This document shows, piece after piece, positions 23,783 through 32,953 of a stretch of 39,283 nucleotides of DNA (the stretch's first letter is position 1; each line of letters begins with the position of its first letter). Under the pieces are notes generated by a model. That model worked only from the letters and a program-made list of their open reading frames with translations. It had not been told where the DNA came from and ran no database searches. The translations under genes and the position numbers were made by a program. The DNA comes from JAYREN01 sp041908845 (GTDB lineage Bacteria; Acidobacteriota; Holophagae; Holophagales; Holophagaceae). The DNA lies in assembly GCA_041908845.1 (NCBI GenBank), contig JAYREN010000007.1:1-39283 (forward strand). The letters run 5' to 3'.

Positions 23783-25033
23783 ATGTCCACACCATCCAAA
23801 TACCGTGTCCTCTTCAGCCTCACCGTCCTGGTGGCTTCGCTGGGCTACTTCGTCGACATGTTCGACCTACTGCTCTTTCCCATCGTGCGCCAGGCGAGTC
23901 TCGACTCCCTGGGGATCCACGGCGCCGCGCAGATCGTTCCCTACACCCACCTTCTGAACGCCCAGATGGCGGGGATGCTGCTTGGCGGCATCTTCTGGGG
24001 CATTCTCGGCGACAAGAAGGGACGGCTCTCCACCCTCTTCGGCAGCATCGCCCTGTACTCGGTGGCCAACATCGCCAATGCCTTCGTCCATTCCGTTCCC
24101 GCGTACGCCTTCTGGCGCTTCCTGGCCGGGCTCGGCCTGGCGGGGGAACTGGGCGCCGCGGTCACCCTGGTGAGCGAGATCCTACCCAAAGACCTGCGCG
24201 GTTATGGCACCAGCATCGTGGCCGCAGTGGGGATCCTCGGCACCGTGGCGGCGAGCCTGGTGGGGAAGTACCTGCCCTGGCGCGTGGCCTACCTGGTGGG
24301 CGGCGGCCTGGGCCTCCTGCTCCTCCTCCTGCGGGTCGGCATCCGGGAGAGCGGCATGTTCAAGAACCTCGACCCCGCGCATGTATCCCGAGGGGATTTC
24401 ATCAGCCTGTTCACCAGCGCCGAGCGCCTCGGGCGCTACCTACGCTGCATCCTCATCGGTCTGCCGACCTGGTTCGTGGTGAGCATCCTCATCAACCTGG
24501 CCCCCGAATTCGCACCCATTCTCGGCACCACGGGCCCCATCCACGCCGGCACCGCCGTGGCCTTCTGCTACAGCGGCATCACTTTGGGCAGCTTGGGCTC
24601 GGGAATCCTCAGTCAGCTCTGGGGCACCCGCAAGAAGGTGGTCCTCCTCTTCATCCTCGGCACGGCCCTGGGAGTGGCGCTCTACCTGATGCTGCGTGGG
24701 CTCAGTCCGGTGCTCTTCTACCTGCTGGCCGGGTATCTCGGGCTGGCGACTGGCTACTGGGCCGTATTCGTGACCATCGCCGCGGAACAGTTCGGCACCA
24801 ATCTCCGCTCCACGGTGGCCACCACGGTACCCAACTTTGTCCGGGGGGCCGTGCCCCTGATCATGGGGGCCTTCGTGGCGTTGAAAGGCGCCTTTGGCCT
24901 CATCGGCTCGGCTTGGATGGTGGGGGGTGCCTGCTTCGTCCTCGCCCTTTTCGCCCTGTGGGGACTTCCGGAAACCCATGGCCGAGATCTCGATTTCCTG
25001 GAGAGGGAGGCTCCCAGGGGCCAACGGTCCTGA
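23783..25033 (+). CDS. MFS transporter (metabolite:H+ symporter-like)
   Basis: A 416-residue protein with twelve predicted membrane segments. GYFVDMFDLLLFPIVRQ is in helix 1, GILGDKKGRLSTLFG is the MFS loop 2-3 motif, and RFLAGLGLAGELGAAVTLVSE in helices 4-5 (split: RFLAGLGLAGELG) is typical of the sugar/metabolite-proton symporter branch. WAVFVTIAAEQFGTNLRSTV near the end is also characteristic. The substrate is unknown. ATG 23783 is taken because the family begins just before helix 1; a GTG at 23768 is an alternative. It diverges from the YjdF-like gene. The 133 bp after it (25034-25166) hold the leader of the export lipoprotein gene. Confidence 0.88.
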   Translation: MSTPSKYRVLFSLTVLVASLGYFVDMFDLLLFPIVRQASLDSLGIHGAAQIVPYTHLLNAQMAGMLLGGIFWGILGDKKGRLSTLFGSIALYSVANIANAFVHSVPAYAFWRFLAGLGLAGELGAAVTLVSEILPKDLRGYGTSIVAAVGILGTVAASLVGKYLPWRVAYLVGGGLGLLLLLLRVGIRESGMFKNLDPAHVSRGDFISLFTSAERLGRYLRCILIGLPTWFVVSILINLAPEFAPILGTTGPIHAGTAVAFCYSGITLGSLGSGILSQLWGTRKKVVLLFILGTALGVALYLMLRGLSPVLFYLLAGYLGLATGYWAVFVTIAAEQFGTNLRSTVATTVPNFVRGAVPLIMGAFVALKGAFGLIGSAWMVGGACFVLALFALWGLPETHGRDLDFLEREAPRGQRS

Positions 25034-25166
25034 AGGCATCTTTTTTTCATCGCCACCGAATCGCCTGGATTTTATTCGGGAAAGTGGGGAAAATTACGAC
25101 TGTTCATCCTGGATTTCGTGCCTGATGAATAGCGCGACTCATGCCTGTTCTGTTTCGGAGGCAAAC

Positions 25167-26324
25167 ATGTTCTTCCCCCAACGCCCAGAATCGAGTTCAC
25201 CCTCTGTGTTCGCCAAGCCGCAAGGGCTCACCCTTGGGCTCGCGGCCGCCACCTTGATGTTGTTCACGGCCTGCGCTGCACCGGGGATGAAGCTCAATTC
25301 CAAATCGAGCGACAAGGCTAAAAAATCTCAGGTAGAGGGCCTGCAGGTCACCCTCCGTGCGCTGACTCCGGATGTGGTGATCGCCCAAAAGGCCCCGGAT
25401 CCCCTTTCGCTGGAGGGCCTTCTCGGTGAAAAGCCCAGCGCGTACCGCATCGGCCCCCAGGACGTCCTCCTGGTCACAGTCTGGGACCACCCAGAGATCA
25501 CCCTGCCCCTGGGCCAATTCCGCACCGATGCGGCCTCTGGAACCACCGTGGATGACGAAGGAAACGTCTTCTTTCCCTACATCGGCAAGGTCGCCTTGGC
25601 TGGGCTGACGGTTACTCAGGCCCGGGACAAGGTTGCCCTACGTCTCGCGGAAGTACTTCAGAAGCCCCAGGTCGACCTCAAGGTGGTCGCCTTCCGCTCC
25701 CAGAAGGTCTACGTAGGGGGCGAGGTACGCAACCCGGCGGTGTATAACGTGACGGATGTCCCCTTCACCCTCTCCGAGGCCGTAGCCCGGTCCGGTGGGT
25801 TTCTTCCTACCGCCGACGACAGCCGCATTCTCCTGACCCGTGGGAACCGCACCTGGAAGCTGGATTTCCAGGCCTTGATGGCCTCCGGCAAGGGGCTGAG
25901 CCAAATCATCCTGAAGGATGGTGACGCCCTTCATATTCCGAATGCCAAGGAACAGCCCGTCTACATGATGGGCGAACTCATGCGGCCGGGCTCCCTGCCC
26001 CTGGTCCACGGGAATCTCACCCTGGCCCAGGCGCTCTCCGATGCGGGGGGCATCCAGGGTTCCAGCGCCGATGCTCGATCGATCTACGTCATCCGCCAGA
26101 CGAATGCTCCCAATGCGGTGGATGTCTTCCACCTGGACGCCCGAAACCCCACCGCCATGGTGCTGGCCGATCGATTTGTTCTTGGCCCACGCGATATCGT
26201 GTACGTGGACGCGGGCACCCTTGTGCGCTTCAGCCGTGTCATGAGCCTGATACTTCCCACCGTTTCTGCCGTATCTTCAACCGCCCTCAGCGCAGCCGAG
26301 ATCCGCTACTTCCGGGATCGGTAG
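25167..26324 (+). CDS. wza: Polysaccharide export outer-membrane lipoprotein (Wza-like)
   Basis: Forms the outer-membrane channel for capsule or exopolysaccharide. The 385 residues are close to Wza (379). A lipobox MLFTAC puts the lipidated Cys at position 36. The polysaccharide-export domain starts with YRIGPQDVLLVTVWDHPE (from about 93). Two SLBB-type domains follow, at about 181-260 (VYVGGEVRNPAVY) and 265-340 (VYMMGELMRPGSLPL). The end carries an amphipathic stretch VMSLILPTVSAVSSTA, like the Wza transmembrane helix. ATG 25167 has GGAGG five bases before. It opens a wza-wzb-wzc-like trio. No GC-rich hairpin precedes it, so a promoter should lie in 25034-25166. Confidence 0.92.
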   Translation: MFFPQRPESSSPSVFAKPQGLTLGLAAATLMLFTACAAPGMKLNSKSSDKAKKSQVEGLQVTLRALTPDVVIAQKAPDPLSLEGLLGEKPSAYRIGPQDVLLVTVWDHPEITLPLGQFRTDAASGTTVDDEGNVFFPYIGKVALAGLTVTQARDKVALRLAEVLQKPQVDLKVVAFRSQKVYVGGEVRNPAVYNVTDVPFTLSEAVARSGGFLPTADDSRILLTRGNRTWKLDFQALMASGKGLSQIILKDGDALHIPNAKEQPVYMMGELMRPGSLPLVHGNLTLAQALSDAGGIQGSSADARSIYVIRQTNAPNAVDVFHLDARNPTAMVLADRFVLGPRDIVYVDAGTLVRFSRVMSLILPTVSAVSSTALSAAEIRYFRDR

Positions 26325-26384
26325 CCTCGACGACTCCAGTTATTTTCCCGTCTACGGAACTCCCTCCCAAAAGCAAGGCTCACG

Positions 26385-26840
26385 TTGAAATCCATCCTAG
26401 TCGTTTGCGAAGGCAATCACTGTCGCAGCCCAATTGCAGAAGCGCTACTCGGGTCCTCTCTGGGACCCGAGTTTCGCGTCTCCTCGGCGGGACTTACCGC
26501 CCTGGCCGGGTTGCCCGCCGATATCGAGGCCATTCGCCTCATGGCCGAAAATGGCTTCGATCTTTCCCGGCACCGGGGACGCCAACTCACTCCCGCCATG
26601 GCCCTTTCTGCGGATCTCATCCTGGTGATGGAACACACCCAGAAGGAGTGGTGTGAGCGGGTGGTGCCAAGCACTCGTGGTCGAATTTTCCTGCTTGGAC
26701 ATTGGCTAGCAACGCCACCCCCCGAAATCCTAGACCCATTCCGCCGGGGCCCCGAAGCCTTCAGACTGGCCTTCGACAGCATCACCCATTCCGTTGCGGC
26801 TTGGCTGCCGCGCCTGATCAACAAACAAAGGTCGGCATGA
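26385..26840 (+). CDS. wzb: Low-molecular-weight protein-tyrosine phosphatase (Wzb-like)
   Basis: A 151-residue phosphatase that removes phosphate from the tyrosine autokinase next door. The P-loop is CEGNHCRS with nucleophile C8 and R14, and the general acid is D117 in DPFRRG. The usual P-loop residue between N and C is Ile or Val; here it is His (H12). The start is a TTG at 26385, with AAGG six bases upstream; no ATG precedes the P-loop in frame. The kinase gene overlaps its stop by ATGA, as in translationally coupled wzb-wzc pairs. Confidence 0.93.
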   Translation: MKSILVVCEGNHCRSPIAEALLGSSLGPEFRVSSAGLTALAGLPADIEAIRLMAENGFDLSRHRGRQLTPAMALSADLILVMEHTQKEWCERVVPSTRGRIFLLGHWLATPPPEILDPFRRGPEAFRLAFDSITHSVAAWLPRLINKQRSA

Positions 26841-29074
26841 ATCTCACTTCTCCTCCAGAACCCACCTCCCCTCAGCCCCAGCCTGGTCGACCCGTCGGCC
26901 ATCACTTTGCCGATACCGATAAAGGCGCCGAGTTCGACTTCATGGAGATCCTGTCAGGGCTCTGGGAGAGCCGCCTGATCATCCTTGGCGCTACGGGGCT
27001 TTTCCTCGCCATGGGCCTCTTTCACGCCTGGCGTTCAACCCCCATATTTGAAGCCCAGGCCCTCCTCCAGATCGAGTCCCAGAAGTCGAACACCAGCACC
27101 GATCCGGCCTTTGCGCGCATGGAAAGCCTGTTTTCCGATCCCAGCGAGACTAAGACTGAGATCGAAATTATCAGCAGCAACCTCGTGCTCGGCCGCACGG
27201 TTGAAAGCCTCGCGCTGGATATCGAGGCTCAGCCAATCCTGTTCCCGGTGATTGGCCAGGCCCTGGCGAGAGGCAAGGCCACCGCGCCCCAGCTTGAAAT
27301 CCAGATGTTCGAAATACCGGATTCCCTCAGGGGCCAGCCCTTTCAAATTGTTGCCCTCAAGGACGGTTCGTTCCAGTGGATCGCCCCGGACCAATCCGTC
27401 TTGGCCACCGGAAGACCTGGGGATGTGCTCTCAGCCTCCTTCACCGGACTGGACCTCAAACTTCAGGTGCGGCGCCTCTATGCAAAGGCCGGCCAGAAGT
27501 TTCACCTCGGACGCAAAACCATCCAGCGTGCCATCGCCGACCTTCGGCCGGCCCTCTTTGTAATGGAACGAGGGAAATCCGCCAACACACCGGCCACCCT
27601 GCTGGGGCTGAGTCTAGAAAACCCGAGCCCGCACAAGGCGGCCTTGGTCCTGAATGAAATCTTGAGCCAATACATCCGCCAGAATGCCGAGCGAAGGGCC
27701 AACACCGCCTCCAAGACCCGGGCCATCCTTCAGGAACAGTTGCCGCTGCTCAAAGAGAAGATGGAAGCGGCAGAGGCTCGCCTGAATCAGTTCCGCAGCC
27801 GCTCGGGCTCGGTGGATCTCTCCCGCGAAGCCGATATCGCCCTCCAGCAAGGCTCCACCCTCGGTGCCCAGATTTCCGCTCTCCGCCAGCGGAAGGAGGA
27901 CCTCCTGAGGACCTACAAGGAGTCCTCGGATGTCGTGTCCACCCTCAACCAGCAGATCCAGGCCCTGGAGAGTGAACAGGGCCACATCGAATCCAAAGTC
28001 CGGTCGCTCCCTCGAACCCAGCAGGAGGTGCTGAGGTTATCCAGGGAAGTGCAAGTCAACACCGAACTCTACACGGCCCTGCTCAACAACATCCAGAATC
28101 TGCAGATCACCCTGGCGGGCGAGGTCGATAAGGCGCGGATCGTGGACCCGGCCATCCCCCCTCTCCAACCCATCCGACCCAACCGGACCATGGTCGCCGC
28201 CGCCTTCACCCTGATGGGGCTTTTCCTGGGCCTCGGGATTGCAGGCCTGCGCAAGTTCTTGCGGCGGGGCCTCGAGGACCACCGTCTTATTGAATCAAAA
28301 CTGGGGATGCCCGTCTTCGTCACGATTCCCCACAGCCGCGCCCAGGATGAGCACCATCAGGCCGTTGTGAGGCGGAGTGGCGGCCTGCACCTGCTCTCCG
28401 TTTCCAACCCCGACGATCTCGCCACCGAGAGCCTCCGAAGTCTCCGAATCATGATGCAGTTCTCGCTGAAGGATGCCCCCAACGGCGTCATCATGGTGAC
28501 CGGCCCTTCCCCATCCATTGGAAAGTCTTTCGTCTCAAGCAACTTGGCTGCCGTTCTTGCCGAGACGGGAGCCAAAGTACTCGTGGTGGATGGCGACATG
28601 CGCAGGGGCTCCCTGCATCACTACTTCGGCCTAAAGAATCGCATGGGCGGACTTTCCGAGGTTCTATCTGGAAGAGCCGAGTGGCAGTCTTCCACCCACA
28701 GTACTGAAGTCCAGGGCCTGGAGGTCATGAGCTCAGGCATCCTGCCTCCAGACCCATCCGAACTCCTGATTTCTTCTCGTTTTACCGCTTTCATCGACGA
28801 GGTCTCGAAAGCATACGATTTCGTCATTATAGACGCACCGCCGCTGTTGTCCGTCACGGACGCAACAATCATCGGAACCAGGGTTGGAACCGTTCTGCTG
28901 CTGGTGAAGTCCGGTGAAAGCTCGCTGGATGAAATAGCCACCTGTCAGAAACGTTTCGCCAAAGTCGGTGTCCACATCCAAGGCTGTATTTTCAACGATA
29001 TCAAACCGAGCGGCTTCGGATATAAAAATCAGTATTATCGTTATGCCTACCATTACAGTTACAAAAAACAATGA
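26837..29074 (+). CDS. wzc: Polysaccharide co-polymerase/tyrosine autokinase (Wzc-like BY-kinase)
   Basis: Controls chain length and export by cycling Tyr phosphorylation. The 745 residues begin with a Pro-rich cytoplasmic tail, membrane helix 1 at about 47-65, a long periplasmic Wzz-type region with coiled coils (about 270-420), and helix 2 at about 451-470. The C-terminal kinase has Walker A GPSPSIGKSF (about 556-565), Walker A' VLVVDGDMRRG (about 581) and Walker B FVIIDAPP (about 661). These are nearly those of E. coli Wzc. The last 17 residues hold seven tyrosines (729, 733, 734, 736, 738, 740, 742), the autophosphorylation cluster. The start at ATG 26837 overlaps the phosphatase stop. 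Fused periplasmic and kinase domains are the proteobacterial form rather than the split Gram-positive one. Confidence 0.95.
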   Translation: MNLTSPPEPTSPQPQPGRPVGHHFADTDKGAEFDFMEILSGLWESRLIILGATGLFLAMGLFHAWRSTPIFEAQALLQIESQKSNTSTDPAFARMESLFSDPSETKTEIEIISSNLVLGRTVESLALDIEAQPILFPVIGQALARGKATAPQLEIQMFEIPDSLRGQPFQIVALKDGSFQWIAPDQSVLATGRPGDVLSASFTGLDLKLQVRRLYAKAGQKFHLGRKTIQRAIADLRPALFVMERGKSANTPATLLGLSLENPSPHKAALVLNEILSQYIRQNAERRANTASKTRAILQEQLPLLKEKMEAAEARLNQFRSRSGSVDLSREADIALQQGSTLGAQISALRQRKEDLLRTYKESSDVVSTLNQQIQALESEQGHIESKVRSLPRTQQEVLRLSREVQVNTELYTALLNNIQNLQITLAGEVDKARIVDPAIPPLQPIRPNRTMVAAAFTLMGLFLGLGIAGLRKFLRRGLEDHRLIESKLGMPVFVTIPHSRAQDEHHQAVVRRSGGLHLLSVSNPDDLATESLRSLRIMMQFSLKDAPNGVIMVTGPSPSIGKSFVSSNLAAVLAETGAKVLVVDGDMRRGSLHHYFGLKNRMGGLSEVLSGRAEWQSSTHSTEVQGLEVMSSGILPPDPSELLISSRFTAFIDEVSKAYDFVIIDAPPLLSVTDATIIGTRVGTVLLLVKSGESSLDEIATCQKRFAKVGVHIQGCIFNDIKPSGFGYKNQYYRYAYHYSYKKQ

Positions 29075-29150
29075 GGGAAACCCTCGTCAAGCGATCATCC
29101 GGTAGCCCGTTCCTTCAGAGGGCCAGAATCCGTATGGGGTTTTCAATGGG

Positions 29151-30452
29151 ATGTTGCCGCCCATGTATCAAATAGAGACCGACATCACCCAGGCACCCGG
29201 CTCCGCCCGCATTTCTTGGCCCTATATTCTGCTTGCACTCCTGCTCATCCCCATGTGGAGTGGCACACTTTCGATCATAGGGAATTATTCAGGCATCACC
29301 CTGCGGGCCATTTGGCTTTTATTCTGCCTTGTCCTCTTTTATTTCTCTCAAACCCTACCGATCAGGCGCCTCCTGTTTCCCATGTGGCCCTACTTTGCCT
29401 GGCTATTCTGCTACCTGAGTCTTGGCCTGCTGGTATCACCCAACCGCACCCTGCCCCTAGCCCTCACCATTGGTTTCTATACTGTTGTTTTTGCCACCAC
29501 AATGAGCATATTCACAAGCAAGATAGAATATCTCAAATTATTCGCAAATTGTGCACAATGGGTCTTGGTAATAAACATCATTTTTCTCCTACTGGTTATT
29601 CGATACCCGGACCTCCAGTCCATCGTTGCCTCCGAACCCGCCACGAGTGAAGTCTACGAAGTCGCCAAGGAGCGTTTCGCAGGCCTATGGGGAAACCCGA
29701 ACATGGCTGGCTACGTCTGCATCATCAGCATTCTTCTTTCAACGTGGGCAACCCGCTGGCTTGCTTGGCTAGGGCGCCTTTCGGGTGTAGCAATAATTTA
29801 TTTAAGCGCCAGCCGCAAGGCCTCCCTGCTTCTTGTCCTTATCTTGCTCCTCAACATGATTATTGTTCAGCGCCGAAATGTTAAGGCCTGGTTGCTGTTG
29901 GGTGCAGGGGCCCTGGCACTGGTACTTCTCCTGGTTTTCGGAAACCGATTCATGGGACGCTCGGTTTCCAACCTAGCCAGCGATCGAAAAATTTCAAGGA
30001 TCATTGATTTTTCAGAAAAAGACACCGAAGGCGGTACCCGGGTTGATCTGCTGAAGACCTGGATGTCTATTGCGGGCCGCGCCCCCTGGTATGGATACGG
30101 ACTCGGCGCAATGGGCGGATCCCAGCCCAATAGCGCCAAACCACGGAAAGAGCTCGACGAGACTGGCACCCACAACACCTACCTGGGCATCTGGGTGGAT
30201 GTAGGTCCCTTTGGACTACTGGCGTTCATGCTCGTATTCATTCGCTACATTTATAAATATCTCGTTTCAAGATTCACTCCAGAAGTTACGTGGGCGCTTC
30301 TTTCTTTAATGATTTCAAATGTCCTCATCCTTACGGTCAGTCATAGTCACCTGTTTTGCGCCGAGGGAATAATTGCGTTTTCCTTGTTCTTCCTGCTCCC
30401 CACCAGCCCGGCTCTCGAAGCCAGCAGATTGAGCTTCAGGACTTACGAATAG
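29151..30452 (+). CDS. O-antigen polymerase/ligase-like membrane protein (Wzy/WaaL family)
   Basis: A 433-residue membrane protein with ten or more hydrophobic helices. A periplasmic loop contains RFAGLWGNPNMAGYVC and, further on, GTHNTYLGIWVDVGPFGLLA, both typical of the Wzy_C/O-antigen ligase family. The family joins undecaprenyl-linked repeats or ligates them to an acceptor. The wza-wzb-wzc gene setting makes polymerase more likely than ligase (inference). ATG 29151 is used; ATG 29163 is a close alternative, and neither has a strong ribosome site. Sequence around 29490-29600 and 30240-30320 is AT-richer than the neighbours. Confidence 0.85.
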   Translation: MLPPMYQIETDITQAPGSARISWPYILLALLLIPMWSGTLSIIGNYSGITLRAIWLLFCLVLFYFSQTLPIRRLLFPMWPYFAWLFCYLSLGLLVSPNRTLPLALTIGFYTVVFATTMSIFTSKIEYLKLFANCAQWVLVINIIFLLLVIRYPDLQSIVASEPATSEVYEVAKERFAGLWGNPNMAGYVCIISILLSTWATRWLAWLGRLSGVAIIYLSASRKASLLLVLILLLNMIIVQRRNVKAWLLLGAGALALVLLLVFGNRFMGRSVSNLASDRKISRIIDFSEKDTEGGTRVDLLKTWMSIAGRAPWYGYGLGAMGGSQPNSAKPRKELDETGTHNTYLGIWVDVGPFGLLAFMLVFIRYIYKYLVSRFTPEVTWALLSLMISNVLILTVSHSHLFCAEGIIAFSLFFLLPTSPALEASRLSFRTYE

Positions 30453-30490
30453 GAATCTCTGGAAGTTCACCCGTGGAAGGTAACACCCCG

Positions 30491-31507
30491 ATGAAAATTG
30501 GCATTTGCACCCGAACCCATGAAGGCTGGCAGGAGGAGTTCAAGCGCTCCTGCCAAGCGCTAGGCATCGAGTTCAGCCTTATCCGGATTGGCGGTGACGA
30601 CTGGCTTGAGCAACTCCAGGGGCATGATGCCTTCGTCTGGCGCGTCATCATGGGTGACGCCAGCTGCATGGCCGAAGCGCACACGAAGATCCCTCTGATC
30701 GAGGAAATGGGCATTCCGTGTTTCCCCAACACCAAAATGCTCTGGCTTTTTGACGACAAGATCCGGGAGACCCTTTTTCTTCGCCAACACCAGTACCCAA
30801 CACCCGCCACCTCGATTTTTTTTGACGAAGAGGCGGCCCGCGCCCATGCGGAAAAGGCCACCTACCCACTGATCGTCAAGTCCCATTGCGGCGCCAGCTC
30901 TGTGGGCGTGATGATGCTTTCCTCCCAGCAGGAAGCCGACCGCCTACTGGACCGAATCTTCGAGAAATACTCCATCTGGTCTCGAATCCTGGCCAGATGC
31001 TACACCACGCCCAGACTAAAGAAAGGCGACCTTCTGCTTTCGCTCAGCCACCATTACCGCCATTCCAGGCCCCACTACGCCTACTTCCAGCAGTTCATTC
31101 ACACTGACTGCGACTGGCGCATCACAACCCTGGGCCGGAACCTCGTCTCCGTCTTCATGCGGAAAAATCGACCGGGGGATTTCCGCGCCAGTGGCAGCGG
31201 TCTGTGGGAAAAGGTTGAGGCAGCGGATGTGCCCGTGGAGGCCTGCGACCTCGCCCTGAAGATCAGCAATACCCATGGCTTTACCAGCATGACCTACGAT
31301 TTCATGGAATCGCCAGAAGGGTGGGTCATCGGTGAACTGTCCTACTCCTTTCTCCTGAATCGCATCTATTCCGACACGCTCTTTCTCAAGGGGGAAAAAG
31401 GGTACGTCCAATGCGCATCGGTCCCTGTCGGCGTAATGCACCTGTGTTCACTCCTCAACCTGCCCTTGCCGAATCTGTCGGACGCGGTTTCCCGGCCCCA
31501 TGAGTGA
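30491..31507 (+). CDS. ATP-grasp enzyme of unknown substrate
   Basis: A 338-residue protein with an ATP-grasp look. The N-terminal part MKIGICTRTHEGWQEEF is a pre-ATP-grasp Rossmann-like domain. FPNTKMLWLFDDKI and YPLIVKSHCGASSVGVMML supply the adenine and phosphate-loop lysines (around 117 and 135). DWRITTLG and GFTSMTYDFMESPEGWVIGELS match the metal-binding strand ends. ATP-grasp enzymes form amide or thioester bonds through acyl phosphates. Placed between a polymerase and a flippase, it may couple an amino acid or acyl group to a sugar acid of the polysaccharide (inference). ATG 30491 follows AAGG by about ten bases. The flippase gene overlaps its end by 8 bp. Confidence 0.75.
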   Translation: MKIGICTRTHEGWQEEFKRSCQALGIEFSLIRIGGDDWLEQLQGHDAFVWRVIMGDASCMAEAHTKIPLIEEMGIPCFPNTKMLWLFDDKIRETLFLRQHQYPTPATSIFFDEEAARAHAEKATYPLIVKSHCGASSVGVMMLSSQQEADRLLDRIFEKYSIWSRILARCYTTPRLKKGDLLLSLSHHYRHSRPHYAYFQQFIHTDCDWRITTLGRNLVSVFMRKNRPGDFRASGSGLWEKVEAADVPVEACDLALKISNTHGFTSMTYDFMESPEGWVIGELSYSFLLNRIYSDTLFLKGEKGYVQCASVPVGVMHLCSLLNLPLPNLSDAVSRPHE

Positions 31508-32951
31508 AGAGCACCCGGTCCCGGGAGGAACCTCCGCGCAGCAGCCCTCATCCCGCCGCGGACCCGCAGCGCTCTTCTCTGCGCTCCGGGCTCGTTTTCG
31601 AGGATTGACCTCGGGCTCAGTCAATCGTCGGGTTCTCGGCGCCACGCTGCTGATCGGGGTGCTCACCTTCGGAATCAAGGTCATTTCGCTCTTGAAGGAA
31701 TCCTTCGTCGCGGCAGCCTACGGGACAGGCTCCAGTTTCGATGCGTTCGTCGTGGCCCTGCTGTTGCCCACCACGGCCATTTCGATAATTTCGGGCTCTC
31801 TCAATGCCGCCCTGATCCCTACCTACATCGAAGTCAGGGACACGCAGGACCGGGAAGCGGCCCACCGCCTCTACACGTCAGTGTTGATGCTGAACGTGGT
31901 CCTTTTGGTGGGACTCTCGGCCCTCATGGCGGCCACCTCGAGGCTCTGGCTCCCCCTAATCGCCTCGGGATTTGATGCCGACAAACTGGCTCTGACGAGA
32001 ACCCTGCTGTTCGGTTCATTGCCCATCGTGGTCATCACGGGCGTATCGATCACCTGGGGGGCGCTGCTCAACGCGGGCGAGCGTTTTGCCCTGGTCGCCC
32101 TCGCCCCCGCCCTCCAACCCTTGGCCATTGTCCTCGGCCTGGGCCTGCTGCTCTCGTCTCTCGGCATCTTCGCCCTTCTCGTCGGCACCCTGTTCGGGGT
32201 CGCCATGGAAGCCCTTTTGATCGGTTCGGCCCTCGCCCGCCAGGGCCATCCCATCCTGCCTCGATGGCATGGGGCCACCCCTGCCGTTCGAAGAGTCTTA
32301 GCCCAGTACGGCGCCTGCATCACAGGGGCCTTCCTGGTCAGTGGGATGTCGCTAATCGACCAGGCGATGGCTTCCCATCTCGGGCCAAGGAGCAACTCAG
32401 CGCTGAACTACGGAAGCAAGCTGGTAGGACTCATGCTCTCCCTGGGCGCGTCCTCTCTCGGCACAGCCATCCTGCCCCAACTCTCGAAAATGGTGGCCCT
32501 CCAGGACTGGTCTGGTATTCGCCATTTCTTGAAGACCTACGCCAAATTGATCCTCGGGATCACCTTACCTGCAACCGTCCTCTTGATCCTCATCTCCAGA
32601 CCGATGGTCCGCCTGCTATACGAACACGGGTCGTTTTCGCCGTCCGATACGGCTCTGGTCGCGCAGGTACAGATCTTCTACCTGCTCCGTATTCCCATTT
32701 CCACTGTGGGCGTACTGGTCACCCGCACCCTGACCGCCATGAAGGCCAACCACATCTTGATGATGGTTTCAGGGCTCAGTTTCCTGCTCAACATCGTGTT
32801 TAACTACATTTTCATGAAACAATTCGGTGTGGCCGGCATTTCCCTCTCCACCTCCGCCTGGTGCAGCGTCACCCTTTTGTACCTGAGCCTGGCCCTCCAC
32901 CGGCTACTCAAGAAGCGAGCCACCGCCCAAGATGGTGGACTCTCCCAATAG
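31500..32951 (+). CDS. MurJ/MviN-type lipid-linked oligosaccharide flippase
   Basis: A 483-residue polytopic protein of the MOP/MATE superfamily with about fourteen hydrophobic helices. KVISLLKESFVAAAYGTGSSFDAFVVA near the start (in parts: LLKESFVAAAYGTGSSFDAF) and SLGTAILPQLSKM are MurJ hallmarks. MurJ flips lipid II; in a polysaccharide locus with a Wzy-like protein and Wzc, this copy more likely serves as the Wzx-type flippase for the polymer repeat (inference). The start ATG 31500 overlaps the ATP-grasp gene by 8 bp. The stop is two bases from the stop of the convergent epimerase gene. Confidence 0.9.
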   Translation: MSEEHPVPGGTSAQQPSSRRGPAALFSALRARFRGLTSGSVNRRVLGATLLIGVLTFGIKVISLLKESFVAAAYGTGSSFDAFVVALLLPTTAISIISGSLNAALIPTYIEVRDTQDREAAHRLYTSVLMLNVVLLVGLSALMAATSRLWLPLIASGFDADKLALTRTLLFGSLPIVVITGVSITWGALLNAGERFALVALAPALQPLAIVLGLGLLLSSLGIFALLVGTLFGVAMEALLIGSALARQGHPILPRWHGATPAVRRVLAQYGACITGAFLVSGMSLIDQAMASHLGPRSNSALNYGSKLVGLMLSLGASSLGTAILPQLSKMVALQDWSGIRHFLKTYAKLILGITLPATVLLILISRPMVRLLYEHGSFSPSDTALVAQVQIFYLLRIPISTVGVLVTRTLTAMKANHILMMVSGLSFLLNIVFNYIFMKQFGVAGISLSTSAWCSVTLLYLSLALHRLLKKRATAQDGGLSQ

Positions 32952-32953
32952 GT

